Positions 1 through 10,579 of a DNA stretch of 64,000 bases are shown here, in pieces (position 1 is the first letter of the stretch; each line of letters begins with the position of its first letter). The DNA comes from Marisa cornuarietis (Eukaryota; Mollusca; Gastropoda; Architaenioglossa; Ampullariidae): positions 679,001 to 743,000 of the forward strand of contig SMMW01000083.1 of assembly GCA_004794655.1 (NCBI GenBank), read 5' to 3'. The notes under the pieces are model-generated. The model did no database searches and was not told where the DNA came from. It worked only from the letters and a program-made list of their open reading frames with translations. The position numbers were made by a program, and so were the translations under genes.

Positions 1-381
1 TAGTTTTTACGTCGTTGAAAACAGTGTTAAAGATATTTAACTAGGCAGGTAACATATGGTGTGTCGTTGATCAAGGCTGAGAAGATAAAAGAAAGATTGG
101 TGAGTGAAATATTTCAAAGGCAGTCTTAAAGTCTTTCAGCGACGTGCATTTGAAAAGTAGTATTTAAAGAGAGTAGCTGGAACTTTATACTTTTTTGTGT
201 AGTTGTCACCGACAGAACGAAAACATAAAACACTGTTTAGTTTACTGAGAATAGTCTGAAGACCATTGGGGTCAGGTACCCTTGTACACTGCTGCTCGAC
301 CAGCAAGTGTTTATCTGGAAACAAAGATCCAGACCGCAATGTTTGTCGTATAAACAACCTCCGTCCATCCGGAGTCTGCCA

Positions 382-660
382 TTACTGGAAGGTGATGAGG
401 TACTCGGGGTACGCCTGGATGTCACTGAAGATGATGTACATACTCGGATGAGATGTGTTTGTCGGTAGCAGAGTCGTATCTTATATTTCCATGTCGTTTT
501 GGCAAGACCTTCATGCTGTAGTCCCCGACTGTGGAATATCCCACTAGTACCTTGCACTGGTACATGTGTTTCCTTCCTGACTGATCTCTGACAGAGTAGG
601 TGTCGCTCATGGAGTAGCTGGCATTGACGGCGAAATACACACCTTGTCCGTAATGGGTAG
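382..660 (-). pseudogene. Gene A ART last exon, frameshifted
   Basis: The exon starts GQGVYFAVNASYSMSDTYSV and is in frame to ATDKHISS. It is 279 nt against 278 nt in B and D: one extra base near 435-445 shifts the frame, giving EYVHHLQ-stop. The lost end would have carried the third triad position and the AYPEYLIT strand, which are still readable in the next frame, ending FQ-stop at 382-384. The ART fold of gene A would be incomplete. Confidence 0.85.
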
Positions 661-872
661 CTGAGTAAAACAAAGAAAGAAATACCTTGTCAGTTGAAAG
701 TATAAATACCACTATTAATGAAATGTTCACTATATAATATTCTCCTTAACCTATCCACAATAATCCTTACCTTGCCTTCATCTTCATTTTGAAACGTTTT
801 TTATTGTTTATTTTGTGTCCTAAGCGGATTAATAAAGTTGGTTATTGTCATTGTAAATATTCGGGTAATGAT

Positions 873-1142
873 CTGGGGCCAGTTGCACAACACATTTCTA
901 ATTTTAAACACTTTTAGGCCTTAACTCTATTTAGATAATTAGTTTAAAGTACACACCACAATTTTAGAATTTTTAAAACTAAAACTGCTTTAAGTAAGAT
1001 AAAGCTGTTTAAGCCTGACTTTCCGTCCTGTCAGTACAATTTTTTGTATGTTTTTCTGCAAAGAATCAAAATGGCTTAGAAGAGATTGTGCCTCTTTAGA
1101 ACAGTTTTAAGGTTTAGAAACGTGTTGTGCAACTGGCCCCAG
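873..1142. mobile_element. 270-bp MITE (CTGGGGCCAGTTGCACAACA ends)
   Basis: CTGGGGCCAGTTGCACAACA at 873-892 is mirrored at 1123-1142, and the inverted repeat extends about 27 bp with one mismatch. The interior is A/T-rich and non-coding. It lies in the intron between the last two ART exons of gene A. Confidence 0.75.
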
Positions 1143-1412
1143 AATGCTGATAACTTACTTGAGTAGTATGATTGGTATAAATTGTACAACAAATAAACAA
1201 AGTAAAAGATATAGATTTTATGGAACAATAAGACTTCAAATCATATCCTAAAACTCATGTGTTTCTCGAACAAATCAGATTTAAGCACGCAATTATTTGA
1301 ATGACTATGTATTATGTATTGAAGTCAAACAGTTTACATTTGGCAAAGACACTGAAGTCATCAGTAAACTAACAAAAGCAGAGTTAGCAAGATTGATTTC
1401 CATGGGCTTCAC

Positions 1413-1587
1413 CATTTTTTCCACAAAAGCTTCGGTTGAAACCGTAGAGGTTAATATTGTCTATAGCGTCTGATGAGGTCCCGTGCCACAAGGTTTTCTC
1501 TGAGTCCATCCCGTTGTTCTGTTTGTTCATTTGTGTCTTCTTCGCCAGATACTGCTTGTACAGCTCGGGGTTTTGAAGGCGCTCGAT
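1413..1587 (-). pseudogene. Gene A ART exon 2 with catalytic histidine
   Basis: 175 nt, open, acceptor GATTCAG and donor AAATG|GTGAAG. It encodes IERLQNPELYKQYLAKKTQM, SEKTLWHGTSSDAIDN and YGFNRSFCGKNG. The catalytic His is present. A (ATG)n microsatellite lies about 80 bp upstream in the intron. Confidence 0.8.
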
Positions 1588-1665
1588 CTGAATCGTAAAG
1601 TACTTGCTTCAAACAATTCAGCTATGCTAATTTGATGAAAATGATGATAACAAAGCCGCCGAAAG

Positions 1666-1666
<1 letters not shown>

Positions 1667-1737
<71 letters not shown>
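1667..1737. repeat. (ATG)n microsatellite
   Basis: About 70 bp of uninterrupted ATG trinucleotides in the gene A intron between ART exons 1 and 2. Confidence 0.95.
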
Positions 1738-1738
<1 letters not shown>

Positions 1739-1963
1739 TATGGTGGTAATGTGATGGATAAAACGACAATGACATTTTTCTTTTTCCCTAATGTCTTTAT
1801 GTGTATATGTCAACTTCTTCATTTTATCCATCCATAAACTTTATCCTGCGGGATTTTTTGCTATCCAAATCAAAGTACTTTCTCTCGACAGACTGCAAAC
1901 TTACGAGCTTAGTGCTTTTACCAGTTCTATTGTGAGCCGATGTTTCCCCAAACTGTTACTCAC

Positions 1964-2121
1964 CGATTTGATCTTAAAGGCGCTGCTTGTAGTCCGGGAC
2001 ATACTAGACTTGACAGTCTTGTACTCTGGACATCCCTTTACAAGTGTCACTAGTTTGACAAATTGCTCAGTTCCCAGAGGCTCCCATATCTCGGGAAGAG
2101 GACTGTTACTATTTGCGCAGT
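1964..2121 (-). pseudogene. Gene A ART exon 1
   Basis: 158 nt, open, acceptor TTTACTATAG and donor AAATCG|GTGAGT. It encodes NSPLPEIWEPLGTEQFVKLV, then GCPEYKTVKSSMSRT. It matches the gene B exon 25187-25344. Confidence 0.75.
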
Positions 2122-2361
2122 CTATAGTAAACATAATCAATCAAAATCAGAAATAAGAGAAAGAAAATGCAGAAAAGTCCAGCCAGTCCCAGGATGTAGT
2201 TGCATAACAACTTAACGTCTCAAGGGTTTAAAAGACAAATGAAGCTTACAAAAATGCATTTTTTTTAAAAAGAAATCGTCAGGAATTTTTTTATCCTCAA
2301 TTGGTAGAGCATCTTAGTTATTTTTAGTAGAAGGAATTCAATCAGTTTCAGCAAAGTTTAC

Positions 2362-2566
2362 CTGTTATTACTTCTTTCCTCATGATCTGTACACTTTTAG
2401 CTGGATTTAACCTAGCAGTATCTGTCATGTCCTTGAAGCTGACGATGCATATAGTTCCTCTGGAGTCGGCAAGTTCCACAGAATCCTGATTCGACTGATA
2501 GGCATCCTCAATCAAAAGATTTTCTCGTTTTTCATAGGGAATGCGCTTGCTTCCTGTGGCTGTCGC
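2362..2566 (-). pseudogene. Gene A WWE second-half exon
   Basis: 205 nt, open, acceptor CACTAG and donor AACAG|GTAAAC. It encodes ATATGSKRIPYEKRENLLIE, SVELADSRGTICIVSFKDMT and SVQIMRKEVIT. A (TG)n(TGCG)n tract follows immediately upstream in the intron. Confidence 0.75.
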
Positions 2567-2615
2567 CTAGTGGCATGACAAAGAGATTAAGGAGGAAAAC
2601 GTAACGGTTCAGAGA

Positions 2616-2617
<2 letters not shown>

Positions 2618-2676
<59 letters not shown>

Positions 2677-2677
2677 T
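2618..2677. repeat. (TG)n(TGCG)n microsatellite
   Basis: A TG run followed by a TGCG run in the gene A intron upstream of the intact WWE second-half exon. Confidence 0.95.
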
Positions 2678-2944
2678 TCTCTTTGTCACTTTAACGATTT
2701 CAGTTTTTGTTAGCTGAAAATGTAAGAAGCCGAAGTACCAACAAGAAGCCAATGGTTTAACATGTAACATGAATAATAGTTATCTTCAGAAATAGCAATC
2801 TAAACAGGCAACATTAAATAGGTTTCCAATCAAACAATCTTGCTATAATAGTTACTTCAAAATAATAGTAATTAACACGTTTTTCTTTTATAGATTTGTG
2901 TTTATAATAGCTAGATTAAAGCTACACAAAGGAAGAAGGTTTAT

Positions 2945-3152
2945 GATCTTCTGATCTTTCTTTTCTCATAATTTTAATGGGGATGGCCAGATTAAATTCA
3001 ACGGTAGATGCCATGTCCTTAAAGTTGATAACATAGACAGAACCTTTTGAATCTGTCAGTTTCACTGTATCCTTATTCATCTGATAGGCATTCTCTATCT
3101 GAAGATTTTCTCTTTTTGCATACGGAACTCGTTTGCTGGGGATACCTGTTGT
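2945..3152 (-). pseudogene. Gene A extra copy of WWE second-half exon (upstream duplicate)
   Basis: A second, diverged WWE exon: VPYAKRENLQIENAYQMNKD, VKLTDSKGSVYVINFKDMAS and IKIMRKE. Its 5' end abuts the TIR element at 3153-4470, so the exon begins TTGIPSK instead of VTTTGIKR, with TAG of the element edge as the only acceptor. At the 3' end the usual donor is absent (reads GAAAGATCAGAAG). It is therefore probably not spliced. Genes B and D have only one such exon. Confidence 0.7.
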
Positions 3153-4470
3153 CTACCCAGATAGCAATGAAACATTTTATAAACGTTTTAAAAACGCTAA
3201 CATAGTTGTAATAATGTAAAAGATTGATATGAAACATTTAAGAAACATTTTAAAAAACATTTACCGAATAAACATTTAAAACTGAAACATTTTTCAAACA
3301 TTTTAAAATGGTAGGAAACATAACATTTAATCAAAAATATTAATAAATGTTATGTAAACATTTGCCCAAAACTTCTTAAGATATATGGCGTAGGATTATG
3401 ATATAGTGAGTATGACGTAGAATGTATGACGTAGTAAGGGATTGTTGAATGAGAGAAAACACAGAAGATAGAAGCTATAGAACAGAATATAGACGCTTAC
3501 TATTAAGTAATATTCAAACTCTAATGTGTATTCTAATAAAATCTATGTTTGTTTGGTACTATGGATTTGTAGATTTTGAAAAATGTGTAAAATCAGTCAT
3601 CTCAAAACAGTTACACACCATGCAATTCGTATTGACGCAATGTTGGATTGTTTCCCTTGCTAGCGCTCACCGAAAATAATTTTCGTTTCAAAAACAAAAT
3701 TTTTCTCACCGTTTTCTTAGTGAACTTTCGTAGAAATACGGACAAACGTTGAAGATAACAACTACAGTCAGAATATCAAGTGAGTCCTTAAACAGATGGC
3801 GCCATTCTAAATTAAAAGTCACTTTATGTTGCCGCAACCGAGAGCTAGATGCTACTATAGTGTAGTAGTTAAAACCCTCGCTTGTTCCTGCACTTGTACA
3901 TGGGTTAGAGTTGAGATCTTATCATGGATATTTTCTGTCTTTCCTCTGTGGCATATGCATGTCTTTCCATGATGCAGCGTTACGACCGTGGCTCAGAAAA
4001 ACTTGTCTAGCTGATCTAGCTGATGTGAGTTTGGAAGAACAAAAGAGCGTGAATGACGTCAGTTTGTCTGAATGCGTATGGATCATGTCAAAAGATATGT
4101 GACCTGAGAGAATCAAGGAAAATGAGAAGGAATTGAATTCAGGAATTGAAGACTTTTTCATCTGTAGATAAAATTTATTTGTGCAAAAGAACCTGTATTT
4201 GTCTGGCCCGTGCATTAGAAGAGAGAGAGAAAGTGAGTGAAGCTTCCCGGGGTTGTGACACAACTATTAAATGCTTTACAGAAAAATGTTTATAAAAGAG
4301 CTTAAAAAGGTAGAAAATAAGTTTAAAAATAGTTTGAATGAAAACGTTAAGAAAACATTTTTCCGATGTGCAAAATAAACATTTTGAAAACATTTTCCGC
4401 AAACATTATTCAAACATTTCGTGAGATCATTTATAAAACATTTATAAAGGTTTAAATGCTATCTGGGTAG
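3153..4470. mobile_element. 1.3-kb TIR element (CTACCCAGATAGC ends)
   Basis: CTACCCAGATAGCA at the left end and its reverse complement at 4457-4470. Both subterminal regions are dense in AAACATTT-type words (about 3190-3370 and 4330-4445). No transposase is seen. The left end abuts the extra WWE exon of gene A. Confidence 0.7.
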
Positions 4471-4852
4471 GGGCACAATGGAGAAGAAATAAGGACAAAG
4501 AAATGCAAGGCTGTCATGAGCTGTGTGCGTTAAGCTTCATGAAGATTTGTAATAAAGCTAGCAGTTTTCTTCTGCATACAAGTGAAAGTAATGTAGACAA
4601 AAAAGATAAATGTTGTGTTAGGGTGTAAGTAAAATGTGAAATATATTATATTAATTAATATATTCATCTATATAATATTATAATAATAAATGATATAACG
4701 TATTATTATTATTATTATAATTAAAATGACGGTCATATGAGTACAATAGCTACCATTGAATAAGGTTTGCAGTAGTCCTATCTGTTAAAGTTGCTTCAAA
4801 ATTGCACTACTCAATGAAGTTTGCAGTTAAACACTCTTGCTCTAATACTCAC

Positions 4853-5035
4853 ATCAAAAAAGTACCACTGAACGAGGTTCGCAATTATACTTTCTTGCTG
4901 CTGCCTTTCTGCCTTCCTTATCATGCTGATTATCTCCTCTTTCAGCATCTGGACATCTTCTGACATGCCTCCCACTATGGCGCCCTTGTCCCACAGGAGC
5001 AGCTCCAAGTCGTACTTCTTGCACGCGTCTTTGAG
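4853..5035 (-). pseudogene. Gene A WWE first-half exon
   Basis: 183 nt and open. It encodes LKDACKKYDLELLLWDKGA, MSEDVQMLKEEIISMIRKAE and NLVQWYFFD. Acceptor GATGGCAG; donor TTTGAT|GTGAGT. Closest in wording to the gene D copy (61944-62126). Confidence 0.7.
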
Positions 5036-5585
5036 CTGCCATCAAAAATCAACTTGACAACAGATACATCATCTGACCAGATCCTTGGTTTTTGAATGAA
5101 TGTTCTTAAATAGGGCTATTTGTCAGCACTAATAACATTTAATTTGGTATTTATGTTCCTTGACTGGATGGAAAAGAAGTCAATGATTGTCACCAACTGG
5201 TGTCACTAAACTACACTTAGATATACATGAGAATTCTATGATTAACAAAACGATTGTTTGTTTTTTTCATTGTACAGTGATGTACAGTGATATTCCCCCA
5301 AGAGGCCTAATAAAGGACTTAGCAGCAGCTGTCAGGGCTCAAGAATATTCTTTTTTTTAACCCTTTTTACCTGTCTATTGTAGTACACTTCTTCCCTTCT
5401 CATTTAGAACATGTCATGTTTTCGTCTGACATGGCCTCCTGATCCGTGGTAATAACAAACATTAAAAAAATAAATTAATGTAAAATATACGAAAAATAGT
5501 TTCAAGACGATTATAGCCCATGAATGCAAGCCGAAGAGACATAAAATAATCCAAATTTTCAGCTTGAACTACTTAAAAGCATTAC

Positions 5586-5764
5586 CATGTCATGTGATAC
5601 TTTATCAAAGTCCTCGATCTCCTGCTCTACATGTTTGCTATCCACAAGCTCATCCAATGCTTTTAAGAAATCCGCTCTTCTCTGTTGATTTGTCGTAAAG
5701 ATGTACAATTTCAAGGTCTCAGGCAGTGAAGATGTCTTAGGTTTCCTAGTCAATTTATCAAATC
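5586..5764 (-). pseudogene. Gene A macro-to-WWE linker exon
   Basis: 179 nt, open, acceptor CTTTTTCAG and donor GACATG|GTAATG. It encodes SLPETLKLYIFTTNQQRRAD, then FLKALDELVDSKHVEQEIED. In gene A it follows macro2 directly; the four macro3 exons of gene B have no counterpart between 5765 and 6815. Confidence 0.7.
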
Positions 5765-6009
5765 CTGAAAAAGAAAAAAAGTAAACAAAGGTAGGAAAAA
5801 GGGAATCATCTCTTTTCTTCCCTTTTCTTTAAAGTGCAGCTTTAAGGAAAAATACACAGAGGAATAACTAGAAAGGAAGCTACTTGTGCTGCCACGAGTA
5901 ACTACTACCGATGCATTTGTTATAATCGTCTGCATTTTTTTCTTAACTCTTTTTGGGGGTTTAGAGTTTGAACAGGATACAGTTTATCTCAACCTTTAAT
6001 TTTAACAGT

Positions 6010-6175
6010 TAAGCAACGTAAGCTGGTCTTCTTTGGCCATGTGACCCAGCACGACACCCTGTCGAAAACTATCCTTCAAGGCAACTTGGAGGGCGGCCGA
6101 CGCAGCGGTGGCCAGAGAAAGAACTGGACTGGTCGTCCTGTATAGGACCTCTCTGACAGTTGACTCAATGACTAT
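6010..6175 (+). mobile_element. LINE 3' coding fragment
   Basis: The plus strand reads KLVFFGHVTQHDTLSKTILQ, then GNLEGGRRSGGQRKNWTG, the usual C-terminal H-x-x-R-x-x-x-L ... G-x-R-x-x-G-R-x-x-x-x-W pattern of several LINE clades. It lies in gene A where gene B has the macro3 exons. Confidence 0.6.
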
Positions 6176-6815
6176 TAGTTTTTTATCACACTAATGCTTT
6201 TAAGAAATATTTGCCCTTGATAATTTGATGCAAATAATGTTTATGGGAATACCAGATACAAAGGAACAGTAAAATTCGCTGGTCAATCATTTAGACATAT
6301 TAAGAATGGTAAAGAATTTTCAGAGGCGCAGATAATAACCACAAATCTGTCTATACCCTTTTGCATAATGTATTAGTTAAGTAGGTCTGCAAAAGTACTT
6401 TTCGTGACTTTTCTTAAACATATTTACTTTCAAATTTTGTCAAAATACACATTTTTTCATACACTGTCTTTTTTAGTCATGTCAGACAAGCTCGCGCACA
6501 CACACCACCCCCAAACCCATCCCTCCACTCACACACACATATATATATATATATATCACATACAAACTCACGTGTGCACGCACACAGGCGTGCACCCAGG
6601 CACACAAATTAAAGCAAAAGTAAGTGATTTAAATTCCTACTGACGTATTCCAGAAAGAATTGTGCTTTATGACTTAAACATTGAATTAAAAAAAGTTTTT
6701 GCATGCAGTACGTTTGGTTACCACAGAAAGAATTATTTTTAAGATATCATTGAAACTGAGTCCTCTAGCCAAAAGTAGATTTGACATAAATAATCGTTGG
6801 TAACAATATCTTGCC

Positions 6816-7357
6816 TTTTTCTGAAGAAATTTTTTGTTCATTCATCGGTTGCGTCATTCTTGGAGAAACGGTGAATCGCTGAACTTGTGAAGAACCAGTT
6901 TCAGCTCGAGGTGGAGCAGCTGCTGACAATTCGCGCTCCGCCAAAGCTACTTGTATCGCACCCTTAAAATCTTTTACTGTCTTTCTTGAAATGTCACAAA
7001 GTCGAACATCTTTAATGCTGCTTTCTGTATTTGTGTCCAAGAAAAACAACACAGCCTGCACTATAACTCTGGTGGCCTCCTCAACGGGGTATCGAAGAAC
7101 CCCAGAACTGATAGCAGGAAGGGCAATAGAAGTGTAACCAAGGTCAGAGGCAGTCTTTAAACATTTCAGCACTGTACCCCGCAGACATTCTTTTTCTCCT
7201 CGGGAGCCTCCTCGATACACAGGTCCGACTGCGTGGATGATGATCTTGCAGGGAAGTTTTCCTGGTCCTGACACAAGCACATCACCTTCTGACAGATTGC
7301 CTCTGGTTTTAAGAATACGGTAACATTCTTCTTGTATCTTGTTACCGTAGAGACGGT
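6816..7357 (-). pseudogene. Gene A macrodomain 2 remnant
   Basis: A deletion has fused the first bases of the macro2 N-terminal exon (ACCGTCTCT) to the middle of the C-terminal exon (AACAAGATACAAGAAG). About 40 residues including the NAAN motif are gone, and the fused exon no longer matches the phase of the preceding linker exon. The rest is well kept: GNLSEGDVLVSGPGKLPCK, IIHAVGPVYRGG, and a loop PAISSGVLRYP that differs from SSGIFG. It may end at AAAAAG|GCAAGA (a GC donor). Confidence 0.75.
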
Positions 7358-7689
7358 CTACAGATAAACATGATTTTTTTTTGTTAGTGCGGGTTGTAAG
7401 TAAAGAGATACTAAGCAATTTTCTCACCATCCACAAAAAACTGGCTAATTCAAAAAGGACCTCAAAACTGTTATTAATAACCAGACATTTTTTAGGATCT
7501 GTGTCAGAGGGCAACATTAGAAAGGACTACTTTAAGAACATACACATGTTTAGTAACAGCTTAGTGTGTAATAAAAAGCAACAAAAAGGTAAATGTTCAT
7601 CTGGATAGTTTTGGGCATAACATCAGTGTTGTAGAAAGGCGGTTAACGTAAATAAAGCATGACTATGAGTCAGAACACATCTCGCTTAC

Positions 7690-7742
7690 CGCTGTCGTTG
7701 CCGATTGTTCTTTCCCAGAAAGACCTTGGAGTACTGATGGTG
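7690..7742 (-). pseudogene. Gene A 53-nt linker exon
   Basis: Same length and phases as the gene B exon at 33846-33898. Acceptor TTGCCAG, donor ACAGCG|GTAAGC, product APSVLQGLSGKEQSATTA. It is intact by itself, but the following macro2 N-terminal exon is deleted. Confidence 0.6.
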
Positions 7743-8305
7743 CTGGCAATCAGAAAGTAGGTTAGTTTGACAGAACCAAGCTAGTGTGCTACAAAAACTA
7801 CATCGTCTAGATGTGGCCTGCAGATACGGCAAAATTCGTGCCACGATTATCACCACATTACTACAACGACACGGTTTTCTTTTATTGCAAACTAGTCCAG
7901 AAATATACAAATTGACGAAAATTGTAGACTTTTATAAAATCTATCGTTACATGTACTGGTAACACTGTATTATATTCTTTATATTATTGTGCCATTAACA
8001 TTTACTTTACTTAACATTAACAGTACTGACTGTGTATTATACCGAATTTACATATAAATTGTGTTGTTGCGGGATGGTTGGAACGCATTAATCCTATTTC
8101 CTTTATTTTAAATGGAAAAAATAGTTTTAATATACGAGTTTTTGACATGCGAGCTCGGTTGTGAAACAGATTAAACTCGTATGTAGAGGTACTACTATAT
8201 TGTGATGGAGCTTTATTCCCGCGTTCCAGACTAAAAAAAAAAAAACTTTTGGATGTAAGGATCTTTTACAAAATCTTAATCTAGAAAGATACGTAGAAAG
8301 ATTAC

Positions 8306-8730
8306 CTTGTTTAGTAATCGGGGTATAATTCCTATACGCGTCCTCAAGTGTTTTGTCTAGTTCTTGAACGGTGTCTGTTAAAATGTCGGCAAGCTGGATG
8401 TCTTTGATGCTGCTGTCGCGATTTTTTTCGAAGAAAAGCTTCACGGTCTGCACTATGACACGGGTGGCTTCTCTAACGGGGTAGCCGAATATCTCAGAAC
8501 TGATAGCAGGAATGGCAATGGAACTGTATCCAAGGTCAGAGGCCGTTTGTAACCATTCCATCACTGTGTCTCGAAGACATTCTTCTTCCCTTGTGTTGCC
8601 TCCCTTATACCGAGTTCCGACAGCGTGGATGACGGCCTTGCAGGGAAGCTTTCCTGGTCCTGACACCAGCACGTCACCTGGTGACAGCGAGCCTTTGGTT
8701 CGAAGAATGCGATAGAACTCTGTTTTGTAT

Positions 8731-8733
<3 letters not shown>
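8306..8733 (-). pseudogene. Gene A macrodomain 1, C-terminal exon
   Basis: Encodes TEFYRILRTKGSLSPGDVLV, AIPAISSEIFGYPV and ends NYTPITKQG. It runs directly into a (GAT)n tract at its 5' end; the GGCGGTAAAG segment that supplies the acceptor and first codons in gene B is missing, so normal splicing into this exon is doubtful. The binding loop has SSEIFG instead of SSGIFG. Confidence 0.75.

Positions 8734-8734
<1 letters not shown>

Positions 8735-8826
<92 letters not shown>
8735..8826. repeat. (ATC)n microsatellite touching gene A macro1 exon
   Basis: About 92 bp of ATC repeats running directly into the macro1 C-terminal exon; the splice acceptor seen in gene B is missing. Confidence 0.95.
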
Positions 8827-8984
8827 TAATGGCTAGTGACCATGCTCTTCGCGCTTCAGACGAAGCCATGCACACACATGCAGGCACACAAACACAATCA
8901 CACTAGAGAGCTCAATATAGAATGGAAAGGAGAGAACGACACCAAAATATATATATATATATATTATACACACACACACACACA

Positions 8985-9829
8985 CAGTGGTACCTTGAGA
9001 TACGAGCTGCTCGGCATACGAGTTTTTTTAAATAGGAGCTGTGACTCTGGCCAATTTCCTGTTTGAGATCCGAGCTGAATTCCGAGATACGAGCCGGCAG
9101 CATTCGGGAAGTTGCCGCGTCGGGAGCTCGGAGCGCAGCATCACGACATCGTCGTCTCGTTCTTTCTCGCGTGTTACCCACAGAGTTAAGTCGTATCTCG
9201 TGCGTTGTGCTCGTGTTTGCACAATTTTTGCAGTTTTAAATGACTTTTTTGTGTGCTACGATGGGGCCGAAGTAATTGAAAGAAAAAGGACGGTGGTGAG
9301 AAGAAGAAGAGAATGATGGCGATAGAAATAATAGAAAAACATGAGCGTAGTGTACGAGTGATGGATCTTGCCGAGATGTACGACCGCAGTACATCCACAA
9401 TTTGCACCATCCTTAAACAAAAGGATGCCATCAAAGTTCTAAATCCAGCAAAAGGAACTAAAATTCTGTCCCAATTGAGGACAAATATTCATGAAGAAAT
9501 GAAGAAGCTTCTGCTGTTGTGGGTGAAAGAGAGAGAGAGAGAGAGCTGGCAGGATATACGGAAACGGTAATATGCGAAAAGGCACGCAGCATTTACAATG
9601 ACCTGAAGAAGAAAGAAGCTTCGACTTCAGAAGAGGCAACAGAATATACGTTTAAGGCAAGTCACGGCCGGTTCGACAATTTCAAGAAGAGAACTGACAT
9701 CCACTCGGGCTGAACGGATTAATTCTATTTCAGTTATTTTAAATTGGAATAATTCGTTTGAGATACGAGCTGATTAAGTTACAAACTCGGTCACGGAACG
9801 AATTCAACTCGTATCTCAAGGTACCACTG
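8985..9829 (+). mobile_element. Tigger/pogo-like DNA transposon derivative (845 bp)
   Basis: Inverted ends CAGTGGTACCTTGAGATACG are at both termini. The interior has the N-terminus of a pogo-type transposase: a CENP-B-like helix-turn-helix (RVMDLAEMYDRSTSTICTIL) and a second DNA-binding segment (EMKKLLLLWVKERE, then CEKARSIYNDLK and ASHGRFDNFKKRT) in a shifted frame after a (GA)n run at about 9525-9548. The DDE catalytic domain is missing, so the copy cannot move by itself. It is absent from the matching gene B intron. Confidence 0.85.
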
Positions 9830-10145
9830 TATATCAAAACACTCAGCACCATTTGATATGTGGCAATAGGTCGTTCTACCTTCAGACTAATACCAAGGTG
9901 CAAGTGCAAGGAAACGGTTTTTATTAACATTTTTATCCTTCTCGTCAAACCATATCTCATATCGAAAGTGAGGAAGACTTCTTTAAATTCTATTTCACAT
10001 ACTGACAAAAACAGCCATCAGCATTTCACAATCATTATCTCGTCCAGTAATATGAGTTATATCTAAAGTCGACATCAGATGTTAAAAAATCGTATAGGTC
10101 TGACTTATTCAGATGAAAACAAACTTTCAAATGTCAGGCTCTTGC

Positions 10146-10293
10146 CTTTCAAAGCGATACGTCCGGCCAGGCCTCCGGCGTGGTCCCTGAGCTCATCGCT
10201 TGTATTGACGATGACGTCAACTGTCAGTTGAGTGATGTCTCCTTGTACAGCGTGGACCCGAGGGCCTTCAGCTGGCGGATTTGTTGTGATCAT
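10146..10293 (-). pseudogene. Gene A macrodomain 1, N-terminal exon
   Basis: 148 nt as in gene B. It encodes GPRVHAVQGDITQLTVDVIV, then NTSDELRDHAGGLAG. The ADP-ribose motif NAAN is NTSD, so binding would probably be lost. The donor position reads AAAG|GCAAGA, a possible GC donor or a decayed GT. Confidence 0.7.
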
Positions 10294-10579
10294 CTGTGGA
10301 CATAAACGTTTGCTCGCAATGAAGCTTCCTGCGTCATGTAGCATGTTTTCTGTCGACCCTACAAATATCCTTTTACCAGTAAAGTAACATACACTTTTAG
10401 CAAGATAAGAGCATTGCCCCTGGCTGATCTTCATATTTCTGTTTTCAGCTCTACCGACAGCTTCTCCTAAACTAAGTTACCAAAAATTAATAAAACCAGT
10501 GTTAAATGTAGAGAAGGGATCAAATTGAGGGTAAAGATTTTGATTGCATCTAACATTTTCCGCAAATTACCGCGTGCCC

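Noticed and set aside
1527..1831. Open frames encoding poly-His or poly-Ile
   Set aside because: They are translations of the (ATG)n microsatellite and have no conserved flanks.
8127..8825. Poly-Met N-terminus fused to a macrodomain
   Set aside because: The Met run is microsatellite read through; macro1 is supplied by two exons, and the repeat is intronic.
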